Both the position numbers and the translations under genes were made by a program. From Parapedobacter deserti (GTDB lineage Bacteria; Bacteroidota; Bacteroidia; Sphingobacteriales; Sphingobacteriaceae), in contig NZ_JBHRTA010000003.1 in the NCBI RefSeq assembly GCF_042646065.1, forward strand, positions 1 to 64,000: 64,000 nucleotides of DNA, read 5' to 3'. The notes under the pieces were generated by a model, which saw only the letters and a program-made list of their open reading frames with translations, was not told the origin of the DNA and did not search any database. Below are positions 43,492 to 53,026 of the stretch, one piece after another (positions within the stretch are counted from its first letter, which is position 1; the number at the start of each line of letters is the position of its first letter).

Positions 43492-44820
43492 ATGAAGTGT
43501 TTACAACGAACAACAGCGGCGATTGCCGCGGCTATGGGAATCGTATTCGGCGCCATGCCCCTTCCTATACAAGCCCAGTCTATTCTGAACAAAATAAAGA
43601 ACCGAGCGGAGCAGACCGCCACCCAGAAAGTATTGAACGAGACCGACAAGGCGGTATCGAAAGGGATGGATAAAGCCATCGAATCGGCAAAAACTAAGCC
43701 GGATGGAGATACCCCTGGCATAGACAGCGTATCCGCTGCGCCCGGGCCGGATACGGCGGCCAACAAGCAGCCTGCCATCCACGCCTTCAGCAGGTATGAT
43801 TTTGTGCCTGGCGATTCGGTACTGTATGCCAACGACTTCAGCGGGGAGGCCATCGGCGAATTGCCTACCGGATGGAACAGCAACGGCAGCTCGGTCGTGG
43901 TCTCGCTGGATGGACTGCCGGGGCAGTGGCTGCGCATGGCGCAGCGCACCGTGGTATTGACGGACAACGAGCAGGCATTCGGGCCTGATTTTACGGTGGA
44001 GTTTGACATGGTGCTGCAAATTGATTTCAAGGGCTGGCTGCCGCCATCAATCAAATTTGGCCTGTTGGCTTCCGGGGCCGAGTCGACAACCGCCAACAAG
44101 CTGCTGTCCGACCCGAAGGGCGACAAGTCATTTTACCTGGAAATATCGCCGTTGTCGGATGCCGCCAACCTGATGCTGGAGAGTTATGAGAAGTATACCC
44201 GCCACTTTTACAGCCCGCCTAACAAGAACAAGGTAGCCCGCACGTGGTATGGTAAATCTTCGCATGTCGCCATCCAGGTGCAAAAGGAGCGGCTGCGCCT
44301 CTGGGTGGATGGCGAGAAGTTATACGATGTACCCAAGGGCATTCCGAAAGACGGTCAGCTCAACCAATTGTTTTTCCAGCTGGGGAGCAGCCCCTATGAA
44401 GACGAGCAGATAGGCGTATACGTCGGCAACATCAAAATAGCCAAGGGGTTGCCAGATACCCGGCACAAGCTGGTAGAAGAAGGCAGGTTCAGCACCACAG
44501 GCATTTTGTTTGACACCGGTTCGGCCACCATCAAGCCCGAATCTGCCGGGGTGCTCAAAACCATCGCTGCGGTGCTTACGCAGCATCCCGATATCCGTGT
44601 TCGCATTGTGGGCCACACCGATGCCGTGGGTGATGACGCCGCCAATCAAGCGCTCAGTGAGCGGAGAGCTGCCGCGGTGAAAGAAGCGCTGCAGGCCCAG
44701 TACCAAATAGCCGGTGCCAGGCTGGAGACCAGTGGCAAAGGAGAGCTGGAGCCGGTGGCTGACAACCAAACCGCGGCGGGCCAGGCACAAAACAGAAGGG
44801 TTGAATTTATCAAATTGTAA
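43492..44820 (+). CDS. OmpA family outer-membrane protein with lectin-like middle
   Basis: 442 residues. Signal peptide (about 1-29, ending IQAQ), a short helical Lys/Glu/Ala region, a beta-sandwich of about 200 residues resembling concanavalin-like folds (FSGEAIGELPTGWNSNG, LWVDGEKLYDVP), and a C-terminal OmpA domain binding peptidoglycan (GILFDTGSATIKPESAGVLK, GHTDAVGDDAANQALSERRA). ATG 43480 is an alternative. A lipoprotein gene follows 6 bp later. Confidence 0.9.
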   Translation: MKCLQRTTAAIAAAMGIVFGAMPLPIQAQSILNKIKNRAEQTATQKVLNETDKAVSKGMDKAIESAKTKPDGDTPGIDSVSAAPGPDTAANKQPAIHAFSRYDFVPGDSVLYANDFSGEAIGELPTGWNSNGSSVVVSLDGLPGQWLRMAQRTVVLTDNEQAFGPDFTVEFDMVLQIDFKGWLPPSIKFGLLASGAESTTANKLLSDPKGDKSFYLEISPLSDAANLMLESYEKYTRHFYSPPNKNKVARTWYGKSSHVAIQVQKERLRLWVDGEKLYDVPKGIPKDGQLNQLFFQLGSSPYEDEQIGVYVGNIKIAKGLPDTRHKLVEEGRFSTTGILFDTGSATIKPESAGVLKTIAAVLTQHPDIRVRIVGHTDAVGDDAANQALSERRAAAVKEALQAQYQIAGARLETSGKGELEPVADNQTAAGQAQNRRVEFIKL

Positions 44821-44826
44821 ACTAGT

Positions 44827-45642
44827 ATGAATACGTTAATGAAAAGGACTAGGATGCCACGTTACCTCTTGGCGCTGTTGCTGTTGGCTGGGTGCGGCAA
44901 AGGAGCGGGGCCGGGCTTGCCTGATCCACTTGAAGAGGGAAACGATTGGGATATCGTCATCCCTTCATCAAAAGACCAGCCGGGATTCGGCGATACGGAA
45001 GGCATTCCCGCAGGGACGCCCTGGCAGCTGCCCGAAGGCATCGAGGTAGTAGCCCGGCCGGACAAGCCGTTCAATCCGGACCTTGGACTGCTGCACGGGA
45101 GCCTGAACACATTTTATGCAGACGTAAATTTTATTAACCGCTTGAACGTAACGGTGACCGTTGAAATACCGGGAGGGCTCGTTTGCCTGTTCAAAAACGA
45201 AGGACGCACCCAGAACGGCATCCTCACGACAACCGTGCGTATCCAAGTGCCCCCCACCTATGTAGACGTAAGCACGCCCGCAGACACCACCACCGTGTAC
45301 CTCGGCTTGGGGTGTCTCAACTATTCCATGGCCTTCCCGTGGGAAGAAAATCAGCAGTGGGACACGCAGGACTATCCCATCGGTAAGGATATGTACGAAC
45401 CCGGTATGGTCACCACAGACCCGAACATCCGCAAGCTGCTGGATTTGCTGAAAAACTACCCCAAGCTAAGGCTTACCCAGCATTACAATCCGCAGGAACT
45501 CTTCGACGAAGATTATGAAACTCCCGAGTGGCAGATTATCTATACGCTGATTCAGGGTGCGCTATGGGAAATTACCGATGGGCCGGGGCTGACGCGCAAG
45601 GATTACCGAGAACTTGTATCCGCATTAACACCCTATAAATGA
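44827..45642 (+). CDS. Lipoprotein of unknown function
   Basis: 271 residues. Lipobox LLAGC. An acidic region (DPLEEGNDWDIVIPSSKD) is followed by a beta domain (NVTVTVEIPGGLVCLFKNEG) and a C-terminal helical part (WQIIYTLIQGALWEITDGPG). I do not recognise the family. Six bp after the OmpA-family gene, so probably its partner at the outer membrane. Confidence 0.75.
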   Translation: MNTLMKRTRMPRYLLALLLLAGCGKGAGPGLPDPLEEGNDWDIVIPSSKDQPGFGDTEGIPAGTPWQLPEGIEVVARPDKPFNPDLGLLHGSLNTFYADVNFINRLNVTVTVEIPGGLVCLFKNEGRTQNGILTTTVRIQVPPTYVDVSTPADTTTVYLGLGCLNYSMAFPWEENQQWDTQDYPIGKDMYEPGMVTTDPNIRKLLDLLKNYPKLRLTQHYNPQELFDEDYETPEWQIIYTLIQGALWEITDGPGLTRKDYRELVSALTPYK

Positions 45643-45878
45643 CGATACGATCAGCTCCTTTTGATGATAAAAGAAGAACGAAAATTAAATATCGTTACAT
45701 TTTACACAACCGCACAGTCTCCATCCAGAGGCATTTGACGCCGTCAAATCGGGGTGGCCGAATGCTCGCTACGCCGCTTTTTATGAAGAGGTGCCGATAG
45801 AACACTCGACCGGTTGGCTGCGCTCCGCTTACATTGCTCTTTCTGGCGATGAAACGACCTCCGACGGAAGAACAAATG

Positions 45879-47324
45879 TCATCTTAAACTGAATTCTGAT
45901 TTGTTTGCATGATGAAATGAAGCGGACACACCGAATCGGAATCCAAATCTCGAATCGAGATAGGGGTTTCCGGCTACCCACCCCCCGGTCTTTCCTTCTG
46001 CCACCGCGATGATGTTCCATGTCTTATCAAGCGCATAAGCACCGTGTAGACGGAGCAATCCGCCCGGTCTGGCTCCTCGGTCATAGAAATCCTTGGGCTG
46101 CAGCCACAGCATCGCCGCCGGTTGCAGCAATATTCGGTCTTTACCCCCTATGTCAAATACATAAGGGCTCCGTTCCATTTCAACGCCGGGTAGTAAGCGA
46201 TGTTTATTGCGGTATCCATGAAGGCTGAAGAGGTATTGTTTATCCCGATGGCCGATAAAAAAATCAGCCGTCAGGTCGTAGCCAAACGAATTGAGGTAAT
46301 GCCTTACTGCAACGTTGAATGCGGTCTGGTCATTTAATCGGATACGGCTAATGCCGATCATAAAGGGCGAGAGGAAGTTGAGGTACTGCATTCTACCCAT
46401 CTTTTCGAGATACCGGTACTCTTCATCAGTAAGCGAAGAGGTCTTGATAGCCCGGTCTACTCCTACCCCGCTCGGGTGTGTGCCCCGTGCTTCATACGGT
46501 TCATCCGGGCGGTGCAGGTCATACACCCACGGTGTAAAGTCCCATCCCACAAAGTCGCGGTCGGCCACCGCCAGCCCATGCGCGTTCATGCTGTCGATGC
46601 TCGCGTTGTAGTCGCCTCGTTTGAATTGGTTCACATAGTCGACGGCGTGTTTCGTAAGCAGGATGTTCAATGCGATGTTGGCATGCTCAGCACCACTGAA
46701 GAAATTATCCTTTTGTAACCCCCGCAATAGTAAAAACTCACTTTCGATCCCGGCGGCGAAGCTGCGCACCAATTCCCGGGGCGCATCCTTTTTCAGCCGG
46801 ATGAGATCTTCATCCTTCACGCGGCTCACTGAACCGTTGGCTATCCCACCGTTGAAGCGGTTATACGTTTCATCATAGGAAGGAATGCCGCGAATAGTCA
46901 ATCCTGTTCGATGAAATTCCTCATGCAGCCATTGAGCTGAAAATACCACCCCATAATAAGTGAACACATAGTCTACCAGCCCCGAAGTGACGTTGGCAGC
47001 AATGCGGTTGTACACCCGCTTGCGTCTGCTGTCAGGGCGGATGGCGCTATGCCAGAGTTTGTTGTTAAAGTGGTAGTTTACACGGTGTAGGTTCTGGGTT
47101 ACGGCAAGCGCCTGTTGCATGGAGTAACTGTCAAACAGTTCGCCAGCCCGTGCGGCATCCCGTTGGAAAGGCAGGTCCAGTAGGGGGAGGTCAATGTACA
47201 ACGGGTATCGGTCAATGGTATCCTGCGGTGCGCCGTATCCATCGCTTATATAAACGAACATATACGCTACTATGACTGCTGCCAACTGTTTTAAACACTT
47301 GCATCTCGTATCGTGCGTTGACAT
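45879..47324 (-). CDS. Envelope protein with an HExxH motif, family not recognised
   Basis: 481 residues with an N-terminal hydrophobic signal (about 12-31). Residues 134-138 read HEEFH, an HExxH-type metal motif, and an ESEF stretch about 60 residues later could supply a third ligand. The C-terminal third has alternating strands (LLRLHGAYALDKTWNIIAVA, GFRFGVSASFHHANKSEFSL) as in an outer-membrane barrel or its terminal strands. The protein could be a metallopeptidase fused to a barrel, but that is speculation from a five-residue motif. Its start overlaps the stop of a 63-residue reading frame (TGATG). Confidence 0.7.
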   Translation of the reverse strand: MSTHDTRCKCLKQLAAVIVAYMFVYISDGYGAPQDTIDRYPLYIDLPLLDLPFQRDAARAGELFDSYSMQQALAVTQNLHRVNYHFNNKLWHSAIRPDSRRKRVYNRIAANVTSGLVDYVFTYYGVVFSAQWLHEEFHRTGLTIRGIPSYDETYNRFNGGIANGSVSRVKDEDLIRLKKDAPRELVRSFAAGIESEFLLLRGLQKDNFFSGAEHANIALNILLTKHAVDYVNQFKRGDYNASIDSMNAHGLAVADRDFVGWDFTPWVYDLHRPDEPYEARGTHPSGVGVDRAIKTSSLTDEEYRYLEKMGRMQYLNFLSPFMIGISRIRLNDQTAFNVAVRHYLNSFGYDLTADFFIGHRDKQYLFSLHGYRNKHRLLPGVEMERSPYVFDIGGKDRILLQPAAMLWLQPKDFYDRGARPGGLLRLHGAYALDKTWNIIAVAEGKTGGWVAGNPYLDSRFGFRFGVSASFHHANKSEFSLR

Positions 47325-47515
47325 CAGTCTAAAACAATTAGGGAAACCAAATGTGCCTCTGGGCTTTCTATTTCATCAAAACCCGCCAGTTCAATCAGGC
47401 GGGAAGGTGCCCCGCAGTGACTTACAAGATTCTGGTGGTGGACGGCGTTTGCTTCTGCAAGCCTCCCGAACATTTCGATAAAGGGGCTCGGTGCATCTAT
47501 TGCTTCTTCGATCAT
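47324..47515 (-). CDS. 63-residue protein coupled to the HExxH gene
   Basis: Starts at ATG 47515 (MIEEAIDAPSPFIEMFGRLA) and ends in TGATG shared with the next start, implying translational coupling. A minus-strand -7 box TAAATTTG (47531-47538) lies 15 bp upstream. The frame is open to 47641 but the upstream part lacks a plausible start relative to the promoter. No homology recognised; possible natural-product-leader-like or small regulatory peptide. Confidence 0.6.
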   Translation of the reverse strand: MIEEAIDAPSPFIEMFGRLAEANAVHHQNLVSHCGAPSRLIELAGFDEIESPEAHLVSLIVLD

Positions 47516-47530
47516 GATTGTCTGATTTTC

Positions 47531-47538
47531 GGCAAATT
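47531..47538 (-). promoter_or_regulatory. -7 box TAAATTTG of the 63-residue gene
   Basis: Minus-strand perfect TAnnTTTG; expected start near 47524, a leader of about 9 nt. Confidence 0.55.
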
Positions 47539-47708
47539 TAGGCGGATGGATGTTCCGAGTCGGCGCCTTTCGACAATGCGTTGCAGGAGTCGACAAACCG
47601 TCTATGACGCGGATGAACGGTCGTATCAGTGGTCGAGCCACTAATGCAAAAGCTGCCCCTTAGGTCTTCCGCTACGGTAGAAGACAGCAAGGATTGCACA
47701 CATTCAAT

Positions 47709-48323
47709 TTAGTCAATCGTGGCTATTGAACGGATATGGATGCCCGAAAAACAGTCATCCATGCAGCCGTTTGGCACGAAGCCGGCAGAAGAAATCATGC
47801 CATCGTTTTTCGCTTCGAAATAAGTTTCTGCATCACCGCGCTTTTTCAGCCATACCGAGCGGGCCGTTTCGTATACCTCATCCAGGGTCTGCAAGCGGCT
47901 GGCTGGTGTTTTCTCGTGGAGTCCCAGCTCGGCTTCCGTTTCTGTCCATTGCAAGGCCTCATGAAACGGCTTGCCTTCCTGTTCCAGGAAATCTTCGGCA
48001 TTAAACCCAAGTCCGTGCAAAAGTTCCGCTATCGGAATCGACGCCCATCCGTCATCCGGCATGCGGACGTCGTTGAACACCTCATACCGGAAATCCCGTT
48101 GCACCACCCTTCCTTCTTTGACGGTCAGGGTAGTCAGCCAGGATGATCCCGCCCAGGTGGCGCCCGATACTTCGTATCGGTAGGTATTGCCGTTGGCTGC
48201 TTTGAATTTCAGCCAGGTTTGATAACTATGTTCAAAGCTGCTTTCGTATTCGATATCTCCCTTTTCACATGCCCCGAAAAGGGCAACGCTGAATAAACAT
48301 AAAAAGGTATACGTCTTGCTCAT
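47709..48323 (-). CDS. Lipoprotein of unknown function (DUF6174-like)
   Basis: 204 residues. Lipobox LFGAC. The phrase NTYRYEVSGATWAGSSWLTT followed by LTVKEGRVVQRDF is like small periplasmic DUF6174-type proteins, but the match is weak. Two C-terminal cysteines (CMDDC) may form a disulfide. Stands alone. Confidence 0.7.
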   Translation of the reverse strand: MSKTYTFLCLFSVALFGACEKGDIEYESSFEHSYQTWLKFKAANGNTYRYEVSGATWAGSSWLTTLTVKEGRVVQRDFRYEVFNDVRMPDDGWASIPIAELLHGLGFNAEDFLEQEGKPFHEALQWTETEAELGLHEKTPASRLQTLDEVYETARSVWLKKRGDAETYFEAKNDGMISSAGFVPNGCMDDCFSGIHIRSIATID

Positions 48324-48441
48324 ACTGGTTTTTGGCTATTAGACGCGGCTAAACGCGCATTTGCTACAGGGATGAGAACGAATTTTCAGGATCGTCACTT
48401 ATCCTCAGCACCTCCGACGGGAATACCGGTCGGGAAATTCG

Positions 48442-50823
48442 TCACTCATCCCTCAAACTTTTTACCGGATTGGCCAGCGCGGCCCGCACAGCCTGCCAGC
48501 TTACCGTTGCTAACGCAATAGCCACCGCTACAGCGCCTGCCGAAGCAAACATCCACCACTGGATATCGATGCGGTAAGGGAAGTCTTCAAGCCATTTGCT
48601 CATGATCCACCAGGCGACGGGTAAGGCCACCACTACGGCGATCAGTACAAGCTTGACGAAATCTGTGGAAAGCAACCGCACGATGCCGACCATCGATGCG
48701 CCCAGCACCTTGCGGATACCGATTTCCTTGATGCGCAATTGCGTCATCAACGATACCATGCCCAGCAATCCGAGCACACAGATGATGACGGCAACCGCGG
48801 CGGTAATCCAGATAAGCCGTTGCTGCAAGATTTCTTTTTCATACAGGGCCTCAATTTGTTCATCGAGGAAATGGTATTCGAATACCGCATCGGGGAAGTG
48901 GGTTTTCCATTGCCCTTGCAAATCAGCTACAATGCCTGTGACGTCTTTTGTAGCCAGTTTGACGGCCAGCATGGTCTGCATATCCGCTTTAAAACCCGCC
49001 AAGGTTGGCTCGATAGGCGTCAGCAGGGATTGCGTGTTGAAATCGCGCATCACGCCTACAACCACCCCTTTCATTTCATCGTTCATCCCCCCGGCAAGCA
49101 ATGGCTTGCCCAATACATCATCAGCATTATCAAATCCGAGTTTCGATACCATCAGTTCACTGATGAGGTATTCAGGCATTGCGGCATCCTGGCGGATATT
49201 GCGTCCGGCCACCAACTGGATGCCAAATGTGTGGACGTATGCCGAATCCACATACACATAGCGCGCGGGCCATGTTTCCCACGCTTCCCTTTCGTCAAAC
49301 CGTACCGTTCCCCCGTACCGCGACCGGCTTGCCGGTGGTTGGAAACAGAAACTGAACGCCGCCACGCGGGGATTGCTGTCAAGATACTGGCCAATGGCAT
49401 CTCGCCCGTCACCGGCCGTTTTGGGCAACGGTATCGTTACCACCGATTCGCGGTCGAAGCCCACATCCGTATGGCGCAGAAAGCGCACCTGCAGCACGAT
49501 GACGATGGTGGCCATCAATATGACCTGTGCCACCACATTCTGCAGGACCACCAACGCTTGTCTGCCGGTGCGGTTTCTTATCGGAAGTCTGTTTTTCAAG
49601 GCATCAAATACATTCAGCCTGCCCAGCAGGTATGCGGGATATGCGCCAGCGGCAACGCTTACGACGATCCAAAACCCAATTGAGAATGCCGAGAACCGGT
49701 ACCATGACAGTACTTGGATGGGTTCGCTGAACAAGAGGTACTGGTTGGCCAGCGGAAGCATCAAATAAATCAATATAAGGGCTATGCATAAGGCCGTCAG
49801 TGTCACAAACGTGGATTCGGTCATAAACTGGGCAAACAATTGCCGCCGCGATCCTCCTAGGATCTTGCGGGTGCCGATCTCAGTAGCCCGGCGGGCTTGG
49901 TGCGCAATAGAAAGGTTTACATAATTGATGCCCGCAACCACCATGATACAGCCACCGATGATGGCCAGCACCAATAGCAGCGGCCGTTGCACCGTGCCGC
50001 CGTATCGCGTGTCGAAATGCGTATCCGTTAAGGGCAGTAGTTTAAAATTAAATATTCGGGCAGTTTCCTCTCCGAAATGTTGCACGGTCATGCGATTCAA
50101 CCGGCGTTCGACGGCATCCTTTTGGCTGGTATCGTGGAGTGAGACAAATACAGTGTTGGAAGAATTGATATATCCCCAAGCAGTAAAGAAATCATCAAAC
50201 AAGCCCGGTTGGAGCGTTTTGATGGATGTGAAAGACAGGTACAGTTCTGCACCGAGACTGGTGTTGGTACAGCTGTCGTCGACGATGCCCACCACTTTGA
50301 AGGGATGCTTGCTTTCTACAAGGACAACCTGCCCAATGGGGTCGGTATCACCAAAATACTGTCTGGCAGCCTTGCGTGTCAGGGCAAGCGTATTGGCCTC
50401 ATCCAGTTCTTTTGGATTCCCTTTTAGCCAAGGGAAGTCAAACAGCTTAAACCATTCGGAAGACGTCAACGCAGCCCGCTGACCGGTATGGTATAGCTGC
50501 TCCCCGATACGGATGGTGAATGCCTGGTTGCTCAACAGGAAAGCAGCCTTATCCACCTCGGGCATTTCGCTTTTCAATGCCGTGTACATGGCGTAGGAAG
50601 CCCCTTTGCTATATTCTGTGGTTTCGAAGTGCAGTTCATTGACCAGCCGGTAGGTTGTTTCCGCTTGCGGATGGTAGTTGTCGAAACTGAGATGGAAGGT
50701 GATGTAAAGGAAAAGGAACAGGCAGCAGGCTATTCCCAAACCCAATCCAAAAATATTCAGCAGGGCATACAGCTTGTTCTTGATGATGTTGCGCCAAGCT
50801 GTTTTGAGGTGTTGTTTGATCAT
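48442..50823 (-). CDS. ABC transporter permease, FtsX/MacB type
   Basis: 793 residues. N-terminal helix after MIKQHLKTAWRNIIKNK, a periplasmic MacB_PCD domain (about 45-245), three helices at about 285-400, a second periplasmic domain and a C-terminal FtsX domain (KEIGIRKVLGASMVGIVRLL) ending NPVKSLRDE. Such permeases work with an ATPase encoded elsewhere and are linked to export or envelope stress. A homologue with its middle deleted lies at 62928. Confidence 0.93.
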   Translation of the reverse strand: MIKQHLKTAWRNIIKNKLYALLNIFGLGLGIACCLFLFLYITFHLSFDNYHPQAETTYRLVNELHFETTEYSKGASYAMYTALKSEMPEVDKAAFLLSNQAFTIRIGEQLYHTGQRAALTSSEWFKLFDFPWLKGNPKELDEANTLALTRKAARQYFGDTDPIGQVVLVESKHPFKVVGIVDDSCTNTSLGAELYLSFTSIKTLQPGLFDDFFTAWGYINSSNTVFVSLHDTSQKDAVERRLNRMTVQHFGEETARIFNFKLLPLTDTHFDTRYGGTVQRPLLLVLAIIGGCIMVVAGINYVNLSIAHQARRATEIGTRKILGGSRRQLFAQFMTESTFVTLTALCIALILIYLMLPLANQYLLFSEPIQVLSWYRFSAFSIGFWIVVSVAAGAYPAYLLGRLNVFDALKNRLPIRNRTGRQALVVLQNVVAQVILMATIVIVLQVRFLRHTDVGFDRESVVTIPLPKTAGDGRDAIGQYLDSNPRVAAFSFCFQPPASRSRYGGTVRFDEREAWETWPARYVYVDSAYVHTFGIQLVAGRNIRQDAAMPEYLISELMVSKLGFDNADDVLGKPLLAGGMNDEMKGVVVGVMRDFNTQSLLTPIEPTLAGFKADMQTMLAVKLATKDVTGIVADLQGQWKTHFPDAVFEYHFLDEQIEALYEKEILQQRLIWITAAVAVIICVLGLLGMVSLMTQLRIKEIGIRKVLGASMVGIVRLLSTDFVKLVLIAVVVALPVAWWIMSKWLEDFPYRIDIQWWMFASAGAVAVAIALATVSWQAVRAALANPVKSLRDE

Positions 50824-50997
50824 CTTTTAGTGTTCGGTGGCCTGTGAATCATGTGCTGCTCGAATTTTCAACCGCAGTTATTGCGCCAAGAAAACAACGT
50901 ATTTATAATCAATAAAATAATCGAATGTTTGCTATCAAAAGTGTCCGATATCGAACATTTTTTGTTCGGAAGCGGGCAATTTAACCGATTCATCTTC

Positions 50998-51222
50998 TTA
51001 ATCCACCTGCGGCACTAAAGTCAGGTGGCCATATAAAAGTGTGAGCAGCTCGCACGGGTCCATATCAATGGCTTTGGCAATTAAGTAAAGCTCATCCGCA
51101 CGTAGTTTGGTTGATGGGTTAAGCGTGAGTTCATTTATCCGGGCTTTGCTCAATCCTGTCCGTCTGGCCACCATCGACTTATTCACCGACCGTTTGGCTA
51201 AAATTCCACCCAGTTTGGTCAT
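50998..51222 (-). CDS. Small XRE-type helix-turn-helix regulator
   Basis: 74 residues, nearly all a Cro/C1-like HTH: NKSMVARRTGLSKARINELT (about 14-33) covers the two HTH helices, then LRADELYLIAKAIDMDPCEL. Divergent from the HEPN operon across 34 bp containing a 13-bp dyad, which suggests it represses both itself and the operon. Confidence 0.85.
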   Translation of the reverse strand: MTKLGGILAKRSVNKSMVARRTGLSKARINELTLNPSTKLRADELYLIAKAIDMDPCELLTLLYGHLTLVPQVD

Positions 51223-51226
51223 ATAT

Positions 51227-51239
51227 ACTAATCATTAGT
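51227..51239. promoter_or_regulatory. 13-bp dyad operator candidate between HTH gene and HEPN operon
   Basis: ACTAAT C ATTAGT is a perfect inverted repeat filling the centre of the 34-bp divergent gap. A minus-strand -7-like TAATTTTA (51245-51252) would place the HTH transcript start on the dyad, fitting autorepression. Confidence 0.5.
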
Positions 51240-51256
51240 TAAGGTAAAATTACTAT

Positions 51257-53026
51257 ATGTATAGAAATTTTGTACAAATTTTACAACTCGTCGATCGGTT
51301 AACCGCCCGGATGGACCTAGACCGTATCTTTCTCTTTTCTTACCCCACGCTGGATAGTGAGCAACAACACCTGCTGTTGGTCGTCAATCCGGTGAAGGGG
51401 CTTGCGCCGAAGGCCCTGGCACCCATTGTCTCCCTTTGCTTTTCGGACACCGAGGCCATTCCCTTTGATATGATCATTACCGGAGAATGGCAAAATCAGT
51501 TAAAACATGGAAGCCTCTATTATACATATGCTTCCCTGCCACAGCACGAACTCTATGCAGACCCGAAGAAGAAAAGCCCATTGTTTTCACGTAAGGTGAT
51601 AAGCAGTTTGTTGGAGCTTTCGGCACTCAACTACGCGAAATGCCGCAAGAATTCCGACGAATTCCGTAAGGGCGTGGACAACTACTTGATCAAGGGTGAA
51701 TATGGGCAAGCTACCTTTATGCTGCATCAATTTCTGGAGCTTCGGCTGAAAGGCTTAATGGCGACCATCGGGATGAATGGAGGAAAATCGCACAACATTG
51801 AACACCTGATGAAGTCCGTGCGCAGCTTTGTACCACAGCTTACAACCCTTTTTCCGTACGACGACAGTCACTCGGTCGATCTACTCCGGCTGTTGGACCA
51901 AAGCTATGTGAAAGCCAAGAAGCAGGAATCGGTCGATATTTCCCTTGATGAATTTAATATTTTGTTGGATAAATGCGAACAGGCGAAATTCACGATGGAT
52001 GAAATGGTTGCTACCATGACGGAACGCATCCATGCCTACCGGGAGCAATTGCCTAAGGAAGCCGAAAAGCAGCCTGATACCAATCCTACACAGCAGGCAA
52101 CGGGAGCTTCAGCCGCGCCAACCGCCTCGACCCAGCTTACCTGTGAGGACTTTTCCGGCTTTCCATGGCCGGAGCAATACAAAAAGGATGTCAACGCGTT
52201 GCTGGATCGTATCCATCAAACGCACCGGCCTGAGCAGGTGATGATGCTGAATTATCACACAGGCGGTTTTTCGGGAGTGAGCCCGTTCCAGCAAGAACAG
52301 GCGGAAGAACGGGAAGGTTCGAAAACTGAGCTTTACCTGGTCGTACTGATGAAAAACAAAGGGCCGTTTCATTTTAAATGCATGGAGGTAGGAGAGGTAA
52401 GCGCGATGGTCGTGTACCTGAGTGTAGATCAGGTAAGAAAGAAACTGGCTGAAGGAAATCGCTTCGTCTACACGCTCTGGACAAGAGGCCAGGTGTTGCG
52501 CAAGAAGTCAACCTTCTCCCCTGCGTTTACGCTGGCTGAGCCGGATTGGATGACAGAGCGGAAGGCTGTAGTTGAGCTATGGGAAAATGCGAAAGCATGT
52601 ATGGGCAACCTGATTGGGGTTATCCAAAACGCTTCCGTATTGAAAATTGATACCGGACTACTGTTGTTGCGAAATCTGTTAGAGATCGGCGTTAATACCT
52701 ATCTGCGCTGTGCGGTGGGGTATGTGCCAAAAACGGCCAGCTTGGCCGAACTGATCGACTGGAGCGGCATAACGGACAGAAGGCTGCTGGATTTCATTTA
52801 TCCGACGAGTAAAACCGATAAGGTGCGTTTGCACCTCGTATTATGGCCTGAAATGATCTGGTGGAAAAATGTGGAAATCGGTTTGTCAAAAGTATCGCAA
52901 TCTTTCTATCGGGATAAGGCGAAGGAAATATTTAGCTTTTTCGAAAATCTTTGTGCAGATGTCCGGGCTGAGATGGAAAGCAAAGTGGAAAAAGCTAAAG
53001 ACCCGGAACAGGAGGTTTCTGTATGA
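51257..53026 (+). CDS. Tandem degenerate nucleotidyltransferase-HEPN protein
   Basis: 589 residues in two similar halves. Half 1: LDRIFLFSYPTLDSEQQHLL then LVV (about 21-43) mimics the first strands of MNT nucleotidyltransferases but lacks the GS and DxD residues; HEPN helices at about 135-255 carry GEYGQATFMLHQFLELRLKG and KSHNIEHLMK. A Pro/Ala/Thr linker (262-297) joins half 2, with PEQVMMLNYHTGGFSGVSP and ELYLVV, then a weaker HEPN at about 445-575. The HEPN RNase motif RX4-6H is not evident. First gene of an operon coupled by ATGA to the next. Architecture is inference from pattern. Confidence 0.75.
   Translation: MYRNFVQILQLVDRLTARMDLDRIFLFSYPTLDSEQQHLLLVVNPVKGLAPKALAPIVSLCFSDTEAIPFDMIITGEWQNQLKHGSLYYTYASLPQHELYADPKKKSPLFSRKVISSLLELSALNYAKCRKNSDEFRKGVDNYLIKGEYGQATFMLHQFLELRLKGLMATIGMNGGKSHNIEHLMKSVRSFVPQLTTLFPYDDSHSVDLLRLLDQSYVKAKKQESVDISLDEFNILLDKCEQAKFTMDEMVATMTERIHAYREQLPKEAEKQPDTNPTQQATGASAAPTASTQLTCEDFSGFPWPEQYKKDVNALLDRIHQTHRPEQVMMLNYHTGGFSGVSPFQQEQAEEREGSKTELYLVVLMKNKGPFHFKCMEVGEVSAMVVYLSVDQVRKKLAEGNRFVYTLWTRGQVLRKKSTFSPAFTLAEPDWMTERKAVVELWENAKACMGNLIGVIQNASVLKIDTGLLLLRNLLEIGVNTYLRCAVGYVPKTASLAELIDWSGITDRRLLDFIYPTSKTDKVRLHLVLWPEMIWWKNVEIGLSKVSQSFYRDKAKEIFSFFENLCADVRAEMESKVEKAKDPEQEVSV

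Noticed and set aside
48739..49683. 314-residue plus-strand frame over the permease gene
   Set aside because: Antisense to the FtsX/MacB permease; no motif.
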